From assembly GCA_016165875.1 (NCBI GenBank), contig JABBOT010000001.1, positions 43,511,613-43,575,612 on the forward strand: a DNA stretch of 64,000 nucleotides, in the 5' to 3' direction. How positions within the stretch are numbered: the stretch's first letter is position 1; the number at the start of each line of letters is the position of its first letter. A program made the translations under genes and the position numbers. The DNA comes from Acanthopleura granulata (Eukaryota > Mollusca > Polyplacophora > Chitonida > Chitonidae). Shown here in pieces: positions 22,781-34,428 of this stretch. The notes beneath the pieces are model-generated. The model did not search any database and was not told the origin of the DNA. It worked only from the letters and a program-made list of their open reading frames with translations.

Positions 22781-24267
22781 TGTCACTCAAGACGATTATC
22801 AGTTCGCTCACAGATCTTCTGCCAAATGACGCGAAATAATATTCGTTACTAGCCCTGCACGAGCCTATCCTACGTCTATTAATTTTATAAAATACATCAT
22901 CTAATATATCTTGCCGTCCTATCTATAATTTTAAAACATACTTGTTTATGGTTTTACACAGTAATGGTATTGTGAATACATGACTTGGCCTTCGTCGGAC
23001 ATTTTATGTGCCTTTCACGTAATGTAATGTTACGACATCATGACTCCGAACACAGAGCACGTCCCATCGACCCATACGACATGGAACAAGACGTACAATG
23101 TTTTACAGCCCTATGTATATCCATACATATTTATTTTACTTGGAAAATGATTTTATATATAGCTTTGCAAAATATCAATATATAGGACTTATTTCTTGTC
23201 TGGTTTAATACCATGAATCACAGGATTCGATATGTTAATTACATACATCATATGGATTGTTAAGCTCGCGAGTTACCCACACTGACGAACGTATCACAAG
23301 CCATACAGGAATTAATGTGGTCAATGTAGAGATCGAATGACCTTAAAAAATATTTCGTTTTTTTTTCCGGCAACATATGATTTTAGCAAGATAGGAAATC
23401 GTCTCTTGGCGATGCAGTGGTTGGGTACATTTTTTATGCTGAAAAGAAAACAATTACTGTACAACATCTCTGTGAAAAGCTGGAGTGACTCGATTCATAC
23501 TTTTTGTTTTATCTGAAGATTAAGGTAGGCTCAAGAGCAGAGTTTACTATTTTAAGTCGTTTTCCTGAGGGAATTCCAATCATAATAAAAATATGATTAC
23601 GTGAACCAAACTTATTTGTATGTAGTTGATATCTAGTTGGAGAGTTTTAAACTGTTCCAAAGTATCATGTGGGTTCATGCAATCATACTTTTTGTAAATC
23701 GAAAAAAAATAACATCAAATGCTTTCTAATGTTATTGAATTTGTGCATTCATTACAGTAGTTCATGAGTTTAAATTTGCCGTTCCCGGTAGCCCAGAGGT
23801 AATTCGAGTCACTTATAATCCAGTTACGACGTAAATTCAACTTGTTGTTCCCGTGGCTCAGAGGTCAATCGCGCCACTCAAAATTCCGTTACCACTTGAA
23901 TTCAAGAGTTGCATGTTATGCGTTGCACGCTTTTTTAAGTATCATTACTTAAGGAGACTTTGATTAAAGCAGACAAGAAACAAGTCTTATATGTTTATAT
24001 TTTCCAAAGGTATATATATAATATAATAAATATGCATGGATATACTGATATCTTACGCACGCAGAAAGTTGGATTAATCCTATTTTAGAATGCAACAGGA
24101 TAGGACTGACACGTACATACCAGTCTACCTTGTGACATGCAAATCTAACTGTAATTTTGGCTTGCACCATTTTCACACTCAGCCATGCTTATTACATCCC
24201 AGGAACACAAATTAATGCTTGAAGTGATACAGTGAAGCAAACCATACTTACACATTGATATAAATAG
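22781..24267. other. Intergenic region
   Basis: No supported gene. It contains the tRNA-like tandem at 23781-23910 and otherwise AT-rich DNA forming the 3' flank of the DUR3-like gene. Confidence 0.5.
23781..23910 (+). repeat. Two tandem tRNA-like units (SINE-head-like), 66-bp period
   Basis: Two imperfect units start with gttccc at 23781 and 23847. Each has an A-box-like string (tagcccagagg, tggctcagagg), and the second ends in a weak B-box-like gaattcaag. Neither folds as an intact tRNA. They are probably remnants of a tRNA-derived SINE head. Confidence 0.35.
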
Positions 24268-27200
24268 TCACAATAATGAATCTATGTTTTCTGCGGGATC
24301 TGCAGCCATGTCAGACAGGTTACATCTCTTTGACCGCAGTTTCTCTGGACGCCGTTTGCATTGTTTCCAAATTTTCAAAGCTTCTTCTGTTGGAGGCACG
24401 AAAATTACAAAGACTGCTGCAACAAGGGTAAAAATGTGGAAAAAATAAAGCCAGGTTGTGAACTGTTGTTCACTGAGAACTTCAAGGCTGATGAGAATCC
24501 CTGGCAGGACAAACACCATGAGAACACCGCCTATAGCAGCGCCCGCCAGTGATAGTCTTGTTGCTGCTTTGAATGTTTTCGTCAAGTCGTCATGCGACGG
24601 TAGAAACCCGTCCAGGATTTCAGGGAACTCCTCCACGAAGGCCAGTTCCCAAGGTCGTAGTGGATTCCCGATGCTTGTTGTTTTCCTCCACTCAGCTTTG
24701 GCATCGGCCTCGCACTTGATATTATGTGTACAAAGGGAGACAACAAAACATACTATTAAACTGACACCAAAACCGACAGTACAGCCACATAAAGAAGGGT
24801 AGATTTCAACTGTGTTCTTAAAAAAGTTGGACAGACCGCCTTCGTAAGTAGAGGCGAGTCCCAAGGACACCGTCACACCAGCCAGGAGTCCAGACAAGCC
24901 GCCTGTGGGAAGAAAGACAGTTTCAGGTGAAACATAAGCTTAAATACTTCGGTCTTCTCTACTTCTGTTGGTGTCTGTGTGTAAGTATGTGTGCGTGCGT
25001 GTCAATTTAGCATGTCACTTTGCTGGGCAGGCTCGAAATTTCCGTGTCTTTCTTTGACTTGGTCACACTGCAAGCATTGGTGCGATGATAAAGTATTAAA
25101 TTGTTTATTTTTCAAGGTCGCATTCAAGACTTTTTCCCTTTAATATGTGCTGTGGAGAGGCGCACCAATTTCCCACGCCATGGACTTAAGCTGTCACCTG
25201 ATAGACTCTCACAGCTGAACTTACGAGAACTGAATTCGAACGAGTGGTCGGGTGCCACTTGAATGTATAAACGAGGGCCCTCTATATTAAGTAGGCTTGA
25301 AAGTCTTGGGTAAATGTACACCTGTCCATTACTTTCGTATGATAGATAAATAAGGGCTCTATATACGGTCAATTTGACCAAATAAATGTAATAATTAGAC
25401 CCTAGTATAACCTTTACCCATTGATTAGAAATAACATAACCTCAGGCGAGGACTACCGGAAGGAAGGTGTGGCAACTCACCAGCCACAATGCCACTTCCG
25501 GTTGTTTTCGCCCAACCCACGGAGAGATATACACCTGGCGAGAAACCAACAGTAAAAGTTACACCGGCTGTTATAATCCATGTCAAATCGATTCCGATGT
25601 TGAACAGAACCATTGCGAAAGGCACCATGAACAGTGTCACACCCAGGATGCACCAGTTTTTGCAGCGAATCAGTTGGTCCTGATAGTGACGGTATTTGCC
25701 ATGTGTCTGACACTGGTACTGCCTCTCGTATGACGCGGATTGTCTGGCGCAATCCACACGACATGCCTCGCAGTTATACACAGGGATGCAAGTGCACACT
25801 TTCGTATCGTCATCAGACAAACTCTCGTGAGAATCCTCACAACCGTTACGCTCTCTTATGTATCCACACAAAATACAGTGTTCTGTCGTGCACCCTTTCC
25901 TGTTACGAAATAAAATAATAACAGTTACAAAATAGGAACACCTGTATACTTGCCAACTCTCTTGTCTCACTTAAGCATGCTGCTATGGTAGGATTCGAGT
26001 GTAAACGAATTGAGAAAACGGGAACCAGCGAAAGAATACCGAACAAAGTTTTCAAATTTCGTGCCCAGAGCCGAGAACGAACCTGCATTCTTGTTAAAAA
26101 CACCTTCCTAAGCCACTTCCTATTCCTACCTCTTACATTAATTTCAACTAAACTACAGTATTTACAACCATATAATGTGTATTGTGTTGTACTGTTTTCA
26201 AGCACACATTCCATCCTACATTTAGGAAGAGGGGGCGAAACAATTGCGCCCTAGGTACGTGATTTTTAGATTTTAGATCATGATTTTATATATCAACCTT
26301 TGCAAGTCCATTTCAATCTGTAGGACAAATTACCGGAAGGGCCTGATGTATGTCTGGTAGATGTCGTACATGAGAATTGACGACACTCCCATGACCTCTC
26401 CTGACCCCGTGGACATGAGCGCCATGGCTCCCATTGCCAGTATAAGGAAGGCCCCTGCTTCTCCCAGCAGCTCCCAACACATCACAAGACTCACAAAACC
26501 TGGAATCCAGAGGAATCTTTGGTGTTCACTCAAGGATATTTCCTTAACTACAGTGAAAAACCCCAGTGTACCAGTTGTAAAGCTGGTACAGAAATGTAGA
26601 TTGATTGATTTATTGGCATTTGCTTATCGACACATTCCTGAAATTTCCACGAACACGATGGCGGTCATTTGCATGTGGATAAAACTGGAGTGCCCCTGGC
26701 AATTCACTGACAGGATTTGTTTCCTCATGAAGCCCCATTCCTGTCAATGCATACCCAACCCCCAACTTAAAATCAAGCAAAAAAGTATCCCTTCAAATGG
26801 AAAGATAAACTTACCACCGTTGATTTCCTCAGCCGATAAGAAATGTGATTCTTTCGTGGAAGCTTTGACTAAATAGGATATCCCAGAAGCGGTAGCGAAC
26901 GTTGAAGGAATCGCAAGCCAAATGAGAGCACCCAAGAAAAACCCTATTACACCTTGCGTGGGTTTGGCCGCTATTCTGCTCTGCCACGAAGCTTGGTCAT
27001 TGTAAGTCATTGTGGTCGACCCAAAGAGAAGGATTACGCCAAACAATATTGAGCCTTCCGAGCGGAAATTCAAAAAGCTGTTCCCAGCGTTGAACACAGG
27101 ATCGGAAATGCAGGCGATTGACTCGTACATTTCATGGAAGCTCCCGAAGTTAGGAGCATAATCATTGCCCAAATAAAAAACTCTCACAGTCAAAATAACT

Positions 27201-30200
27201 ACTCCAAAGAACATGATTACTGCGTTGAAGTATGAGACGTAGAAAGTGGTGCCAAGACCACCGAGAAAGGTGTAGGATCCGAACAGAATGGGAAGCACAA
27301 TTACGACCATCTCGTCAGAGGTATCCACTGTTACTGCTTGTATTATAGCCCGGCCAGACAACAACATGCCCGCAGACACAACCAGGTTTGTTAGCAGAGC
27401 AAATACGAGGTATATGCGGTGTACGTTGTCTCCAAAACGAGCGTGAAGGACCTGGAATGAGAAGCTCACTGTAACATTCGCAAGTAAATTCTAGTTAAAA
27501 ATGAATATTTAAATATTTGAGGGCCTGCTTTCCTCCCACTATAAAGCTGGCCGCCGTCGTATAAGTGAAATATTCTAGCGTACGGCATAAAACCCTAATC
27601 AAGATAAATAAGTAAATAAATATTTCATGTATACTTTATGGTCATTAATTTCTTTATTTATATAGAAAACTACATTTTGTCTTATAGAATTTAATCCTCC
27701 AACTCAACACAGATTAGGTGCCATCACCAAGGCCAAAATTCCCTTCACATAAATAAGCATAAATTGTACTGAAACAAGGCAATCAAATATTGCTGAATAT
27801 CCTGACATAGACAAAGCAACAGTCAGACACCTGTACTGTTGTTTCTATACTTGTGAACAATTCTATGCTTTACTGACCTGTAGATAAGTTTTAGCACCCG
27901 GCGCCTTTGTTTTCAGTTGCAGCGACAGCAGCGGGAACATGATAATGCCCATAACAACCCCGGCAGAGTGCCATATTGGTCCTCCCAGACCATACTAAAA
28001 GAAAAGCAAAACGTTGTTATTAGAAATCCATAAAGCGAAGGGTCGAGACGATGCAAAGATAGTCCACTATGCCTGATTGATTAATCATTTCCGGTGGCAG
28101 TCAGCCAGCCAATGAGACTGCATTGTACATCTGATTTCGATTGCCGTTGGCTCGGCTGTGGTTTAATGAAAAGCGGCTGTTTACTTCCAGCTAGCAACAT
28201 ACATTGGTATCCCTCTGGATATGCTGAATTTTCTCCATGAAATAATCTATAGAACCGTCGTCATATAAATAAAATATTGTTGGCGCAAAGGACTAACAGA
28301 AAATGTAGCAAGGGGCCTCCCTGGCTCAGTCGGTTAGTGCGTTATCGCAGCACAATGACCCGAAGCCTCCAACCAATGCGGTCGCTGTGAGTTCAAGTCC
28401 AGCTCGTGCTGGCTCCCTCTCCGGCCGTACGTGGGAAAGTCTGCCAGCAATCTGCGGATGGTCGTGGGTTTCCCCGGGCTCTGCCCGGTTTCCTCCCACT
28501 ATAATGCTGGCCGCGGTCGTCTAAGTGAAATATTCTTGAGTACGGCGCAAAACACCAATCAAATAAATAAATAAACAAATGTAGCATCATCAGTGTGACA
28601 TTTGGTGCCTTCAAGGGACCTCCGACCACTTTCATCAAGATGTAGTACGTGCAGGATAATTTTTACCGCACGACAATCATGTAACATACCGTACCTCACG
28701 TAAATGTCTATTTCACAAAAAAACTTTGTGAAAAAGGGCAATATGGTACATTATCGTACAACACACTGTACGATAAAATTTACGCCAAAAAATATTGTAC
28801 GACATTTGGTCATGTTGGCCCCGTTTTTTCAGCTAATCATCGGTAGTAATTACTTTTGCAATATACGTAAACGTGCATTGCGGAAAGAACACCGCCTTCT
28901 CTCAAAATAAAAGTTTAATCATTGGACAAGATAACTACATGATAGTTGTTTGTGTTCACTCTATATCACTGTTTTCTTTTTATGCGTTTAAAGGAAATTT
29001 CACCCGAATGACGATAGTTGCTCCGTAAGTGAGATCTGCTGGCCAAAGGAGTTGCGTTGCCACGGTGACAGCCGTCATACTCAGCGTCACTCGTCCACCG
29101 GCGTCAAAGGTACTGTCCAAGTTGTTCTTGTCCCCAAACACGCGTTTCCTCAGGACATTGTGAAAGGCTGAGAGCAAGACAGCGAAACCGCAGAATCCGA
29201 TCAGCAGCACAAAACAAGTCTGGTACTTCTGTAAAGGTGGAGATAGCCTGGGAAAGAAAACACAACTGGCATTGCAAGATATGCTAAGACTCGAAGTGAT
29301 GTTCACACAATCTGATGAGCCAGAAGGTATATGTGTTAGCTCTCAACTTTTCTGTACCTTACCTACATAAGCCGTCTTGTTACAATACTGCCTTTGTTGG
29401 CTACATTCTTGCTTTTTAGAAACCGTTTTGTGCATTTTTTATTTATTTATTTATTTATTTGTTTCTTTGTTTGTTTGCTTGTTTGTGTGTATCATATGAA
29501 ATTAATGTCAGACTAAGTAAACCGTACTCAATCTACTGTCAAAGCAGTCCTCTCATCAACATGGACGTATTGTTTTCGTCTCATCAAACAGAGATTTGAA
29601 CAAGTTGTTTTATGCTTAAGTTTCGACTTACGAATTATTTTGTCCCAGAATCCTAAAGGGTTGATATTTTTTCAGGACTATGGATGCTCTAGGATCATGG
29701 CAAGAGACAGCAGAAAGGCCGGCAAACAACAGAAGGAAGTAGGCGTTGTCAGGAAAAACACATTTCAAACTATATCTAAATATCTGTTGAATTTAAATTA
29801 CAGAGCAAGGCGTAGTTAAATGTTCAGGTTGTAATGTGTTATTTATTGGTTATACATTTTCGATGTAATGATTTCTTCTGTCATGTGATTTTTTTTCACC
29901 ATAAGTTATATAGTATCAAATTACTGTTTCGTAGGTTTATTTAGAAGCAATATCAACATAACAAATTTCATGTAGTCTTAATATACGTGTATTTTAGTTA
30001 TGAATACAATTTTCCATTATCCATCTAATGACACATGCTTTTATACGTTTATTTTCTTGTCCCACATTAAAATGTACAACTGTCTTACCTTGATTCCAAT
30101 ATGTGAGTCAACTTTACCGGACATTGGTGCTCACCACTGCCGGAGCCATTGGTATCCACAGCCGAGGCCAGGGAACACATCCCTAAAACTGAAAACAGTT

Positions 30201-30205
30201 TCCAT
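24268..30205 (-). CDS. DUR3-like urea/solute symporter, seven exons, 762 residues
   Basis: Exons on the minus strand: 30205-30135, 29247-29004, 27994-27878, 27451-26815, 26499-26334, 25899-25481 and 24902-24268. All introns are GT-AG, the phases fit, and the total is 2289 nt including the stop. The product is a sodium:solute-symporter-family (SLC5-like) multi-helix membrane protein. Best match is the DUR3 urea/proton symporter group, judged from YGLGGPIWHSAGVVMG, ASWQSRIAAKPTQGVIGFFL, GEAGAFLILAMGAMALMSTG and VSSILMYDIYQTY. It would move urea or a related solute across the plasma membrane. Residues 415-475 (start of exon 6) form an unusual loop with ten cysteines. The first exon's ATG fits but has no transcript support. 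SINE pieces sit in introns 2 and 3. Confidence 0.85.
27529..27622 (+). repeat. SINE 3'-tail fragment in DUR3-like intron 3
   Basis: Matches the last about 90 bases of the SINE at 28311-28576 (shared ataagtgaaatattct and the (AAAT)n end). The tRNA head is missing. Confidence 0.6.
28311..28576 (+). mobile_element. tRNA-derived SINE with 10-bp target duplication
   Basis: The head carries an A box (TGGCTCAGTCGG at 28322-28333) and a B box (GTTCAAGTCC at 28391-28400). The body is followed by a conserved-looking tail domain (ataatgctggccgcggtcgt) and an (AAAT)n end. Perfect direct repeats aaatgtagca flank it at 28301-28310 and 28577-28586. It lies in intron 2 of the DUR3-like gene, antisense to it. 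Its tail recurs alone at 27529-27622 and 34337-34428. SINEs with this type of tail are familiar from molluscs. Confidence 0.82.
29438..29490 (+). repeat. Simple repeat (ATTT)n then (GTTT)n
   Basis: About 22 bases of ATTT repeats pass into GTTT repeats, in intron 1 of the DUR3-like gene. It could be the worn tail of a minus-strand SINE. Confidence 0.7.
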
Positions 30206-30434
30206 GTTCTGCTTTTGTGAATGTTCTCAGATCAAGTGAACCTTTGTAGGCAAACTAAGATATATATGATTATATATATGTTTCCTCGGCCCAACTGTCA
30301 CTTTGCCTGCGGACTTTTTACAGACAACTCGCACCGCTTGCCTCTCTACCTTCCTGCCCGTCTGCCCTCCTGTCTGCTAGTTTCTATCTCGCTTATCTCT
30401 GCCGAAAAGCAAACAGCTATCGACGACTACTGCG

Positions 30435-30572
30435 ATGAATATTGCTCCAGTGGAGAAAGAGACAACGGATGCACAGCCCTTGCCTAGGAAGAAGGGTAAA
30501 CTCCTCCGATCCGGGAAGCGGCCTACGCTAAAAAAAACTTTACTGCCAACGTTTGACAGGACGATGGGATGA
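30435..30572 (+). CDS. Short basic reading frame, 45 residues, unknown
   Basis: The frame begins MNIAPVEKETTDAQPLPRKK and is rich in Lys and Arg. It ends with TGA at 30570-30572. A splice-donor-like GTAAGT follows at 30594. An overlapping frame reads an acidic end (GRWDEDHEEEK) up to that donor. It may be an exon of an unannotated plus-strand gene or chance. No family is recognised. Confidence 0.2.
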   Translation: MNIAPVEKETTDAQPLPRKKGKLLRSGKRPTLKKTLLPTFDRTMG

Positions 30573-31257
30573 AGATCATGAGGAGGAGAAGATGTAAGTA
30601 AGTAACCTATAATTTATTTAATTTTATATGTAGCTAGGAAACACCTAATATTCTGGCAAAAGTATACAGCTAACATCACAGAGAGGATCGCTAACGCCAT
30701 ATTGCTTTCACTACGATCCCCGCTTCTAAAAGGGGAGATCACTCTGCAGGCTTCCATACAGTGTGTGAATAAAAAGCGCACTTACGTGTTTATGCCTTTA
30801 AATCTTTACATATATACTGGAATATTATATGTAGGTGGGTCTATAGCCTCCTACTATTAATCTTATATCTAGCTAAATGCGCATATTCATGCTGTATTCT
30901 TATATTTTCTGTACAAAAAACCATTCCAAGAACTATACGCGTACTTTAGTATGGTATGAAAACAACACTTGCATTTTTTTTTACATGCACGTTAAAAGCA
31001 TATACCTGTCTCTGTATATACCATTGTATGTATGTATATCGTGATTTACATTTACTCTTATAACTACACATAACTCAAAAAACGATAAAACAGAAATGGA
31101 ACATTTTTACAAAAGACTGTCCGCACTATGACGGCTATCAAACAATCAGTGGCGAGATAAAAGAACTGATGAACAAACCCGCCCGATTTGTGTAAACAGC
31201 CTGTGCCGAACGTTGTACAAGGCACTTACTCACACTGCTATTTTCTGAGACTTCAGC

Positions 31258-31670
31258 ATGGATCCTGTAATAGAAATGATCAAGAGGCTACGAGGCTGTA
31301 TCGGTGTGGTGGTGTACACCGGAAGCCCGACATACGACGGAGAACCAGTATTCCGATTTCTCACCCGGAAAAGGGTCACTGACCTGGAAGAGGACTACTT
31401 CAAAGCGTACTTACACTATAAACAAGCTATGGATCGAGAACTGTTCCCAAGTGAGAGAAGGGGAGGAGGAGGAGGCCGACAGACTGAAAAGCTGGACAGA
31501 TGAAAGACTGAAAACATTGGCAATAATAACTAAAGAAACCCAGCGGCTCCAGGAGATTGTGCAGAACGCCAGCCCCTACTTCTCAACGTTAAAGCGGGAT
31601 ATGAGTACTGAAAGGACAAAGAATTACCAGTGCAGTACTTTGCCGAAATATACGCCGGGCTAGCTAAAGA
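31258..31670 (+). pseudogene. Unrecognised reading frame with one frameshift
   Basis: It opens MDPVIEMIKRLRGCIGVVVY and reads 81 residues to 31503, including RKRVTDLEEDYFKAYLHYK. Near 31460, in a GGA-rich run, a second frame takes over with DRLKSWTDERLKTLAIITKE and LQEIVQNASPYFSTLKRDM, ending near 31662. The two parts look like one helical protein of about 130 residues split by a frameshift in the purine run. Together with the short frame at 30435 it may be a decayed mobile-element gene. Confidence 0.35.
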
Positions 31671-31807
31671 TGGCATCTGTCTAACAAAAGGGGGACCCCC
31701 GGCACCAGCCAACGACAGATCTGGCTAAGTCTTCTAGCAAGGGTCCTTTTCAGGACCCAGTTCTTCTGGAAATGACTTTCAAACTTTGAGCACAAATCTA
31801 CGTTTAA

Positions 31808-31837
31808 TGTATGTATGTATGTATGTATGTATGTATT
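31808..31837 (+). repeat. (ATGT)n microsatellite
   Basis: About seven ATGT repeats in an otherwise non-coding stretch. Confidence 0.9.
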
Positions 31838-31982
31838 GTTAATATCCCTATGTCGTTATTTTTTTATGTCATTGTCCATTTGTCATGACGTCACACACCA
31901 GGGTGTCACATAACAAAACCAAAATCAGCCCTCGATATCACTATGAATGAAGCCTCTTTTACTTACAATGTACTATATAACA

Positions 31983-32216
31983 CTAACAAAACAAACTTAC
32001 ACTTATTTCTCGATCCATATAACGCTCTCCATGCTTCATCCGACGATGGCGTTTCATGTTTGCTGCCCGCTTGAACTGCTTATCACAATCATTGTACGAA
32101 ATGTACGAAATGTACGAAGGGCTCCCCCACTGGTGAGCTTCACGCTTGTGCCGATACAGGCTTTGGCGCTGGTCAAACACACTCCAACACAAATCACATA
32201 TGAATACCACACCCAA
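31983..32216 (-). pseudogene. C2H2 zinc-finger exon, second finger damaged
   Basis: One good C2H2 finger reads CDLCWSVFDQRQSLYRHKRE with its final His two residues on. The second (NDCDKQFKRAANMKRHRRMK, then His) lacks its first cysteine. In that place a 9-bp DNA repeat, three copies near 32093-32119, encodes SYISYISYN. The frame has no ATG. It is preceded by an acceptor-like acag and followed by a donor GTAAGT (31995-32000), so it looks like an internal exon. Such fingers bind DNA or RNA. With one finger disabled it may be a pseudogene or part of a mobile element. Confidence 0.45.
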
Positions 32217-32328
32217 CTTCCTGTCTCTAACTATAAACTTTAACTATAGTCTAACGCCTACTTGCTCCAACGTGTGTATGCTCGGTGAGCAGCAAACATA
32301 CGAATAACGTCCCACCCACTCATAAACA

Positions 32329-32336
32329 CTTATATA
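32329..32336 (-). promoter_or_regulatory. TATA-box candidate upstream of the zinc-finger exon
   Basis: The string TATATAAG on the minus strand lies about 110 bases upstream of the zinc-finger frame. It is the only TATA match in a favourable position. Functional status is unproven. Confidence 0.3.
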
Positions 32337-33059
32337 CTTTCTAAAACTTTTCTCGCACATTATCACGCACAACACTGAGAAACCCATATTCGATCACTCG
32401 TAAGCATGGAACGAAAACCGAACTACCTCCTCACGCCAAGGGTTCAACACCTGTACCACCAACGTCTTGGCAACGTCACAATAGAATACATACACACACA
32501 ACCTAAAACAAACCCGTCATTCCTCCTGAAACACTGGCAAAACACCGCCACACATAGAATTAGCATCACTACCGCCCATAAACGAATAAAAACAGAACAA
32601 ACACATGACGTCACTGCACCCTACGTTCCAAACTGCACCCCACATGTTGAAAGATAGGAATGCGCCATGAAAACAACGTATCCTACTACTTCGACTTTTG
32701 ATTGTGAATGCGTTACACTGAAAGTGCGATATATTTCTGCATGGTTCTGTCCCCATTGCTCTCCCGATATAAACAGTATTTGTTTATTGAATCATGGTCT
32801 CCGCGTTCGCATAAGCTTCGCCAAAATACATCGCGCGGACATGGGCATAACTGTGGTTTCAGTTAATATTTCGTCCTTTTCCATCAGATTAGGGAGGTTT
32901 TAAGCCCACATTTGCACACATTGTAAAATGCCTTGTTACCTGGCGGAATTGTGTTCGAATTGTGTGCGAAGTTTAATCCATCCCTGTATCTCTCTGTCGC
33001 CTGTCAGGATTACGCCCATTATCCAGAATGACATTCGTTTTGGGATAATTATGTAGGCT

Positions 33060-33490
33060 TGTATTCTAAAATACAACTAACCCTATTTCCTTCGTCTGGC
33101 TTACGTGGAGATATCAGCTCTAAGATACATAAGGGCCGTTTTGTTCTGCCGGACTCCTTTAAGAAGTCAAGCGGTAAGGTCACTCGATCACATGCAAACG
33201 TTATGTGATTTAGATTCATGTAACGATTGGGTATGTTGTAATTGTCACACTCCAGGGCACCGTCATATTAGGACTACGTCGTGTACGTCTCATTCGTTTT
33301 TCTTCTCTGATATAGGCCTATCGTTTACCTTTGTTCCACCTGAAATTCTAAAGGTGCATTGAAGTCAGCATTATGATTTTTTTATTGGCGACTTTCAAAA
33401 ATGCCCTCCCATTTTTGTGGAGAATTATCAATGCGCGTATGGCTTTTAACAGCGTGCGAGAGCCGTCTTAGTCTCGTCTATAGGAGTTCT
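33060..33490 (+). repeat. Dispersed host repeat R1, uninterrupted copy
   Basis: The left half resembles 8090-8250 and the right half resembles 22155-22440. In this copy the two halves are contiguous, which shows the target site of the Polinton before insertion. Confidence 0.65.
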
Positions 33491-34336
33491 TGCGAGAATA
33501 TGATTGTGTAGGCCTCATGCTGAAAACAAGCTTATGGAGTTTAACATCATGAACAGAAAATATCTCCGTATTATCTGTATTTTCTTTGCAAATAATATAC
33601 AGATGTGTAAAGCTTATGCTGTTAGGTGTTACTGACGAAAGCTGATTTGTGGTAAGTATAAGTGAATTTACAGGATATTATTGGCGACGAGTTTAAGCTT
33701 AAGATAAGCGACAATTTCTTAAGATACTTCAATGGTTATCCAGTAAGTTTTGAATTTTTCACTAGCTAAATTATGAGTTGAAGATTTATGCCATTAAAAA
33801 TTAAGCTTAATGTACTCTAGCGTTTTATCCCGACAACAGTTCATTTGCACCTGCGCTTTGGAAGTGTTTAAAAAACTTTCAAGACAACTTTTTTTTTGCC
33901 GCGTTACATGCCTTAAGTTATCGGATCTTCCGAAAGATTTCCCACAAATGTATATCACGTGTGGAGAAAGTCATTTACGCAAGCGTAAATGAGATGTCGC
34001 CTATAATGGCTATACATGATGGTTAAAAGTTTTTCCCTGCTAAATGCGTCTGGAGTTATCGTTTCGTTGGTTTTTAAAATGTCGGAGATATTTGTCTGAA
34101 TTATTAAATAATGATATGAAGAAATGTTTTGTTATGCAGCGTATAACGACCCACATACATGTATGCTTCCATCAGTCAGTACCGGTATGTGTTTACCTCA
34201 TGAGGACTTTTTAATGGGCAACATCAGTCATAAGCAACTTAACCTGTATGGCAGCTCTCGTCTTTTTATATACAAACGCTTAATTAATTTCTTGACTTCT
34301 TTATTACTTGCGTGATTAATATACATATGCTATACG

Positions 34337-34428
34337 TTCCTCCCACCATATAATGCTGACTACCGTCAAATAAGTGAAATGTTCTTGAGTACGGCGTAAA
34401 ACACCAATCAAATAAGTAAATAAATAAA
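34337..34428 (+). repeat. SINE 3'-tail fragment
   Basis: Shares ttcttgagtacggcgtaaaa and the (AAAT)n end with the SINE at 28311; the head is absent. Confidence 0.65.

Noticed and set aside
26361..26876. Plus-strand frame of 171 residues
   Set aside because: Antisense shadow over DUR3-like exons 4-5 and the intron between them.
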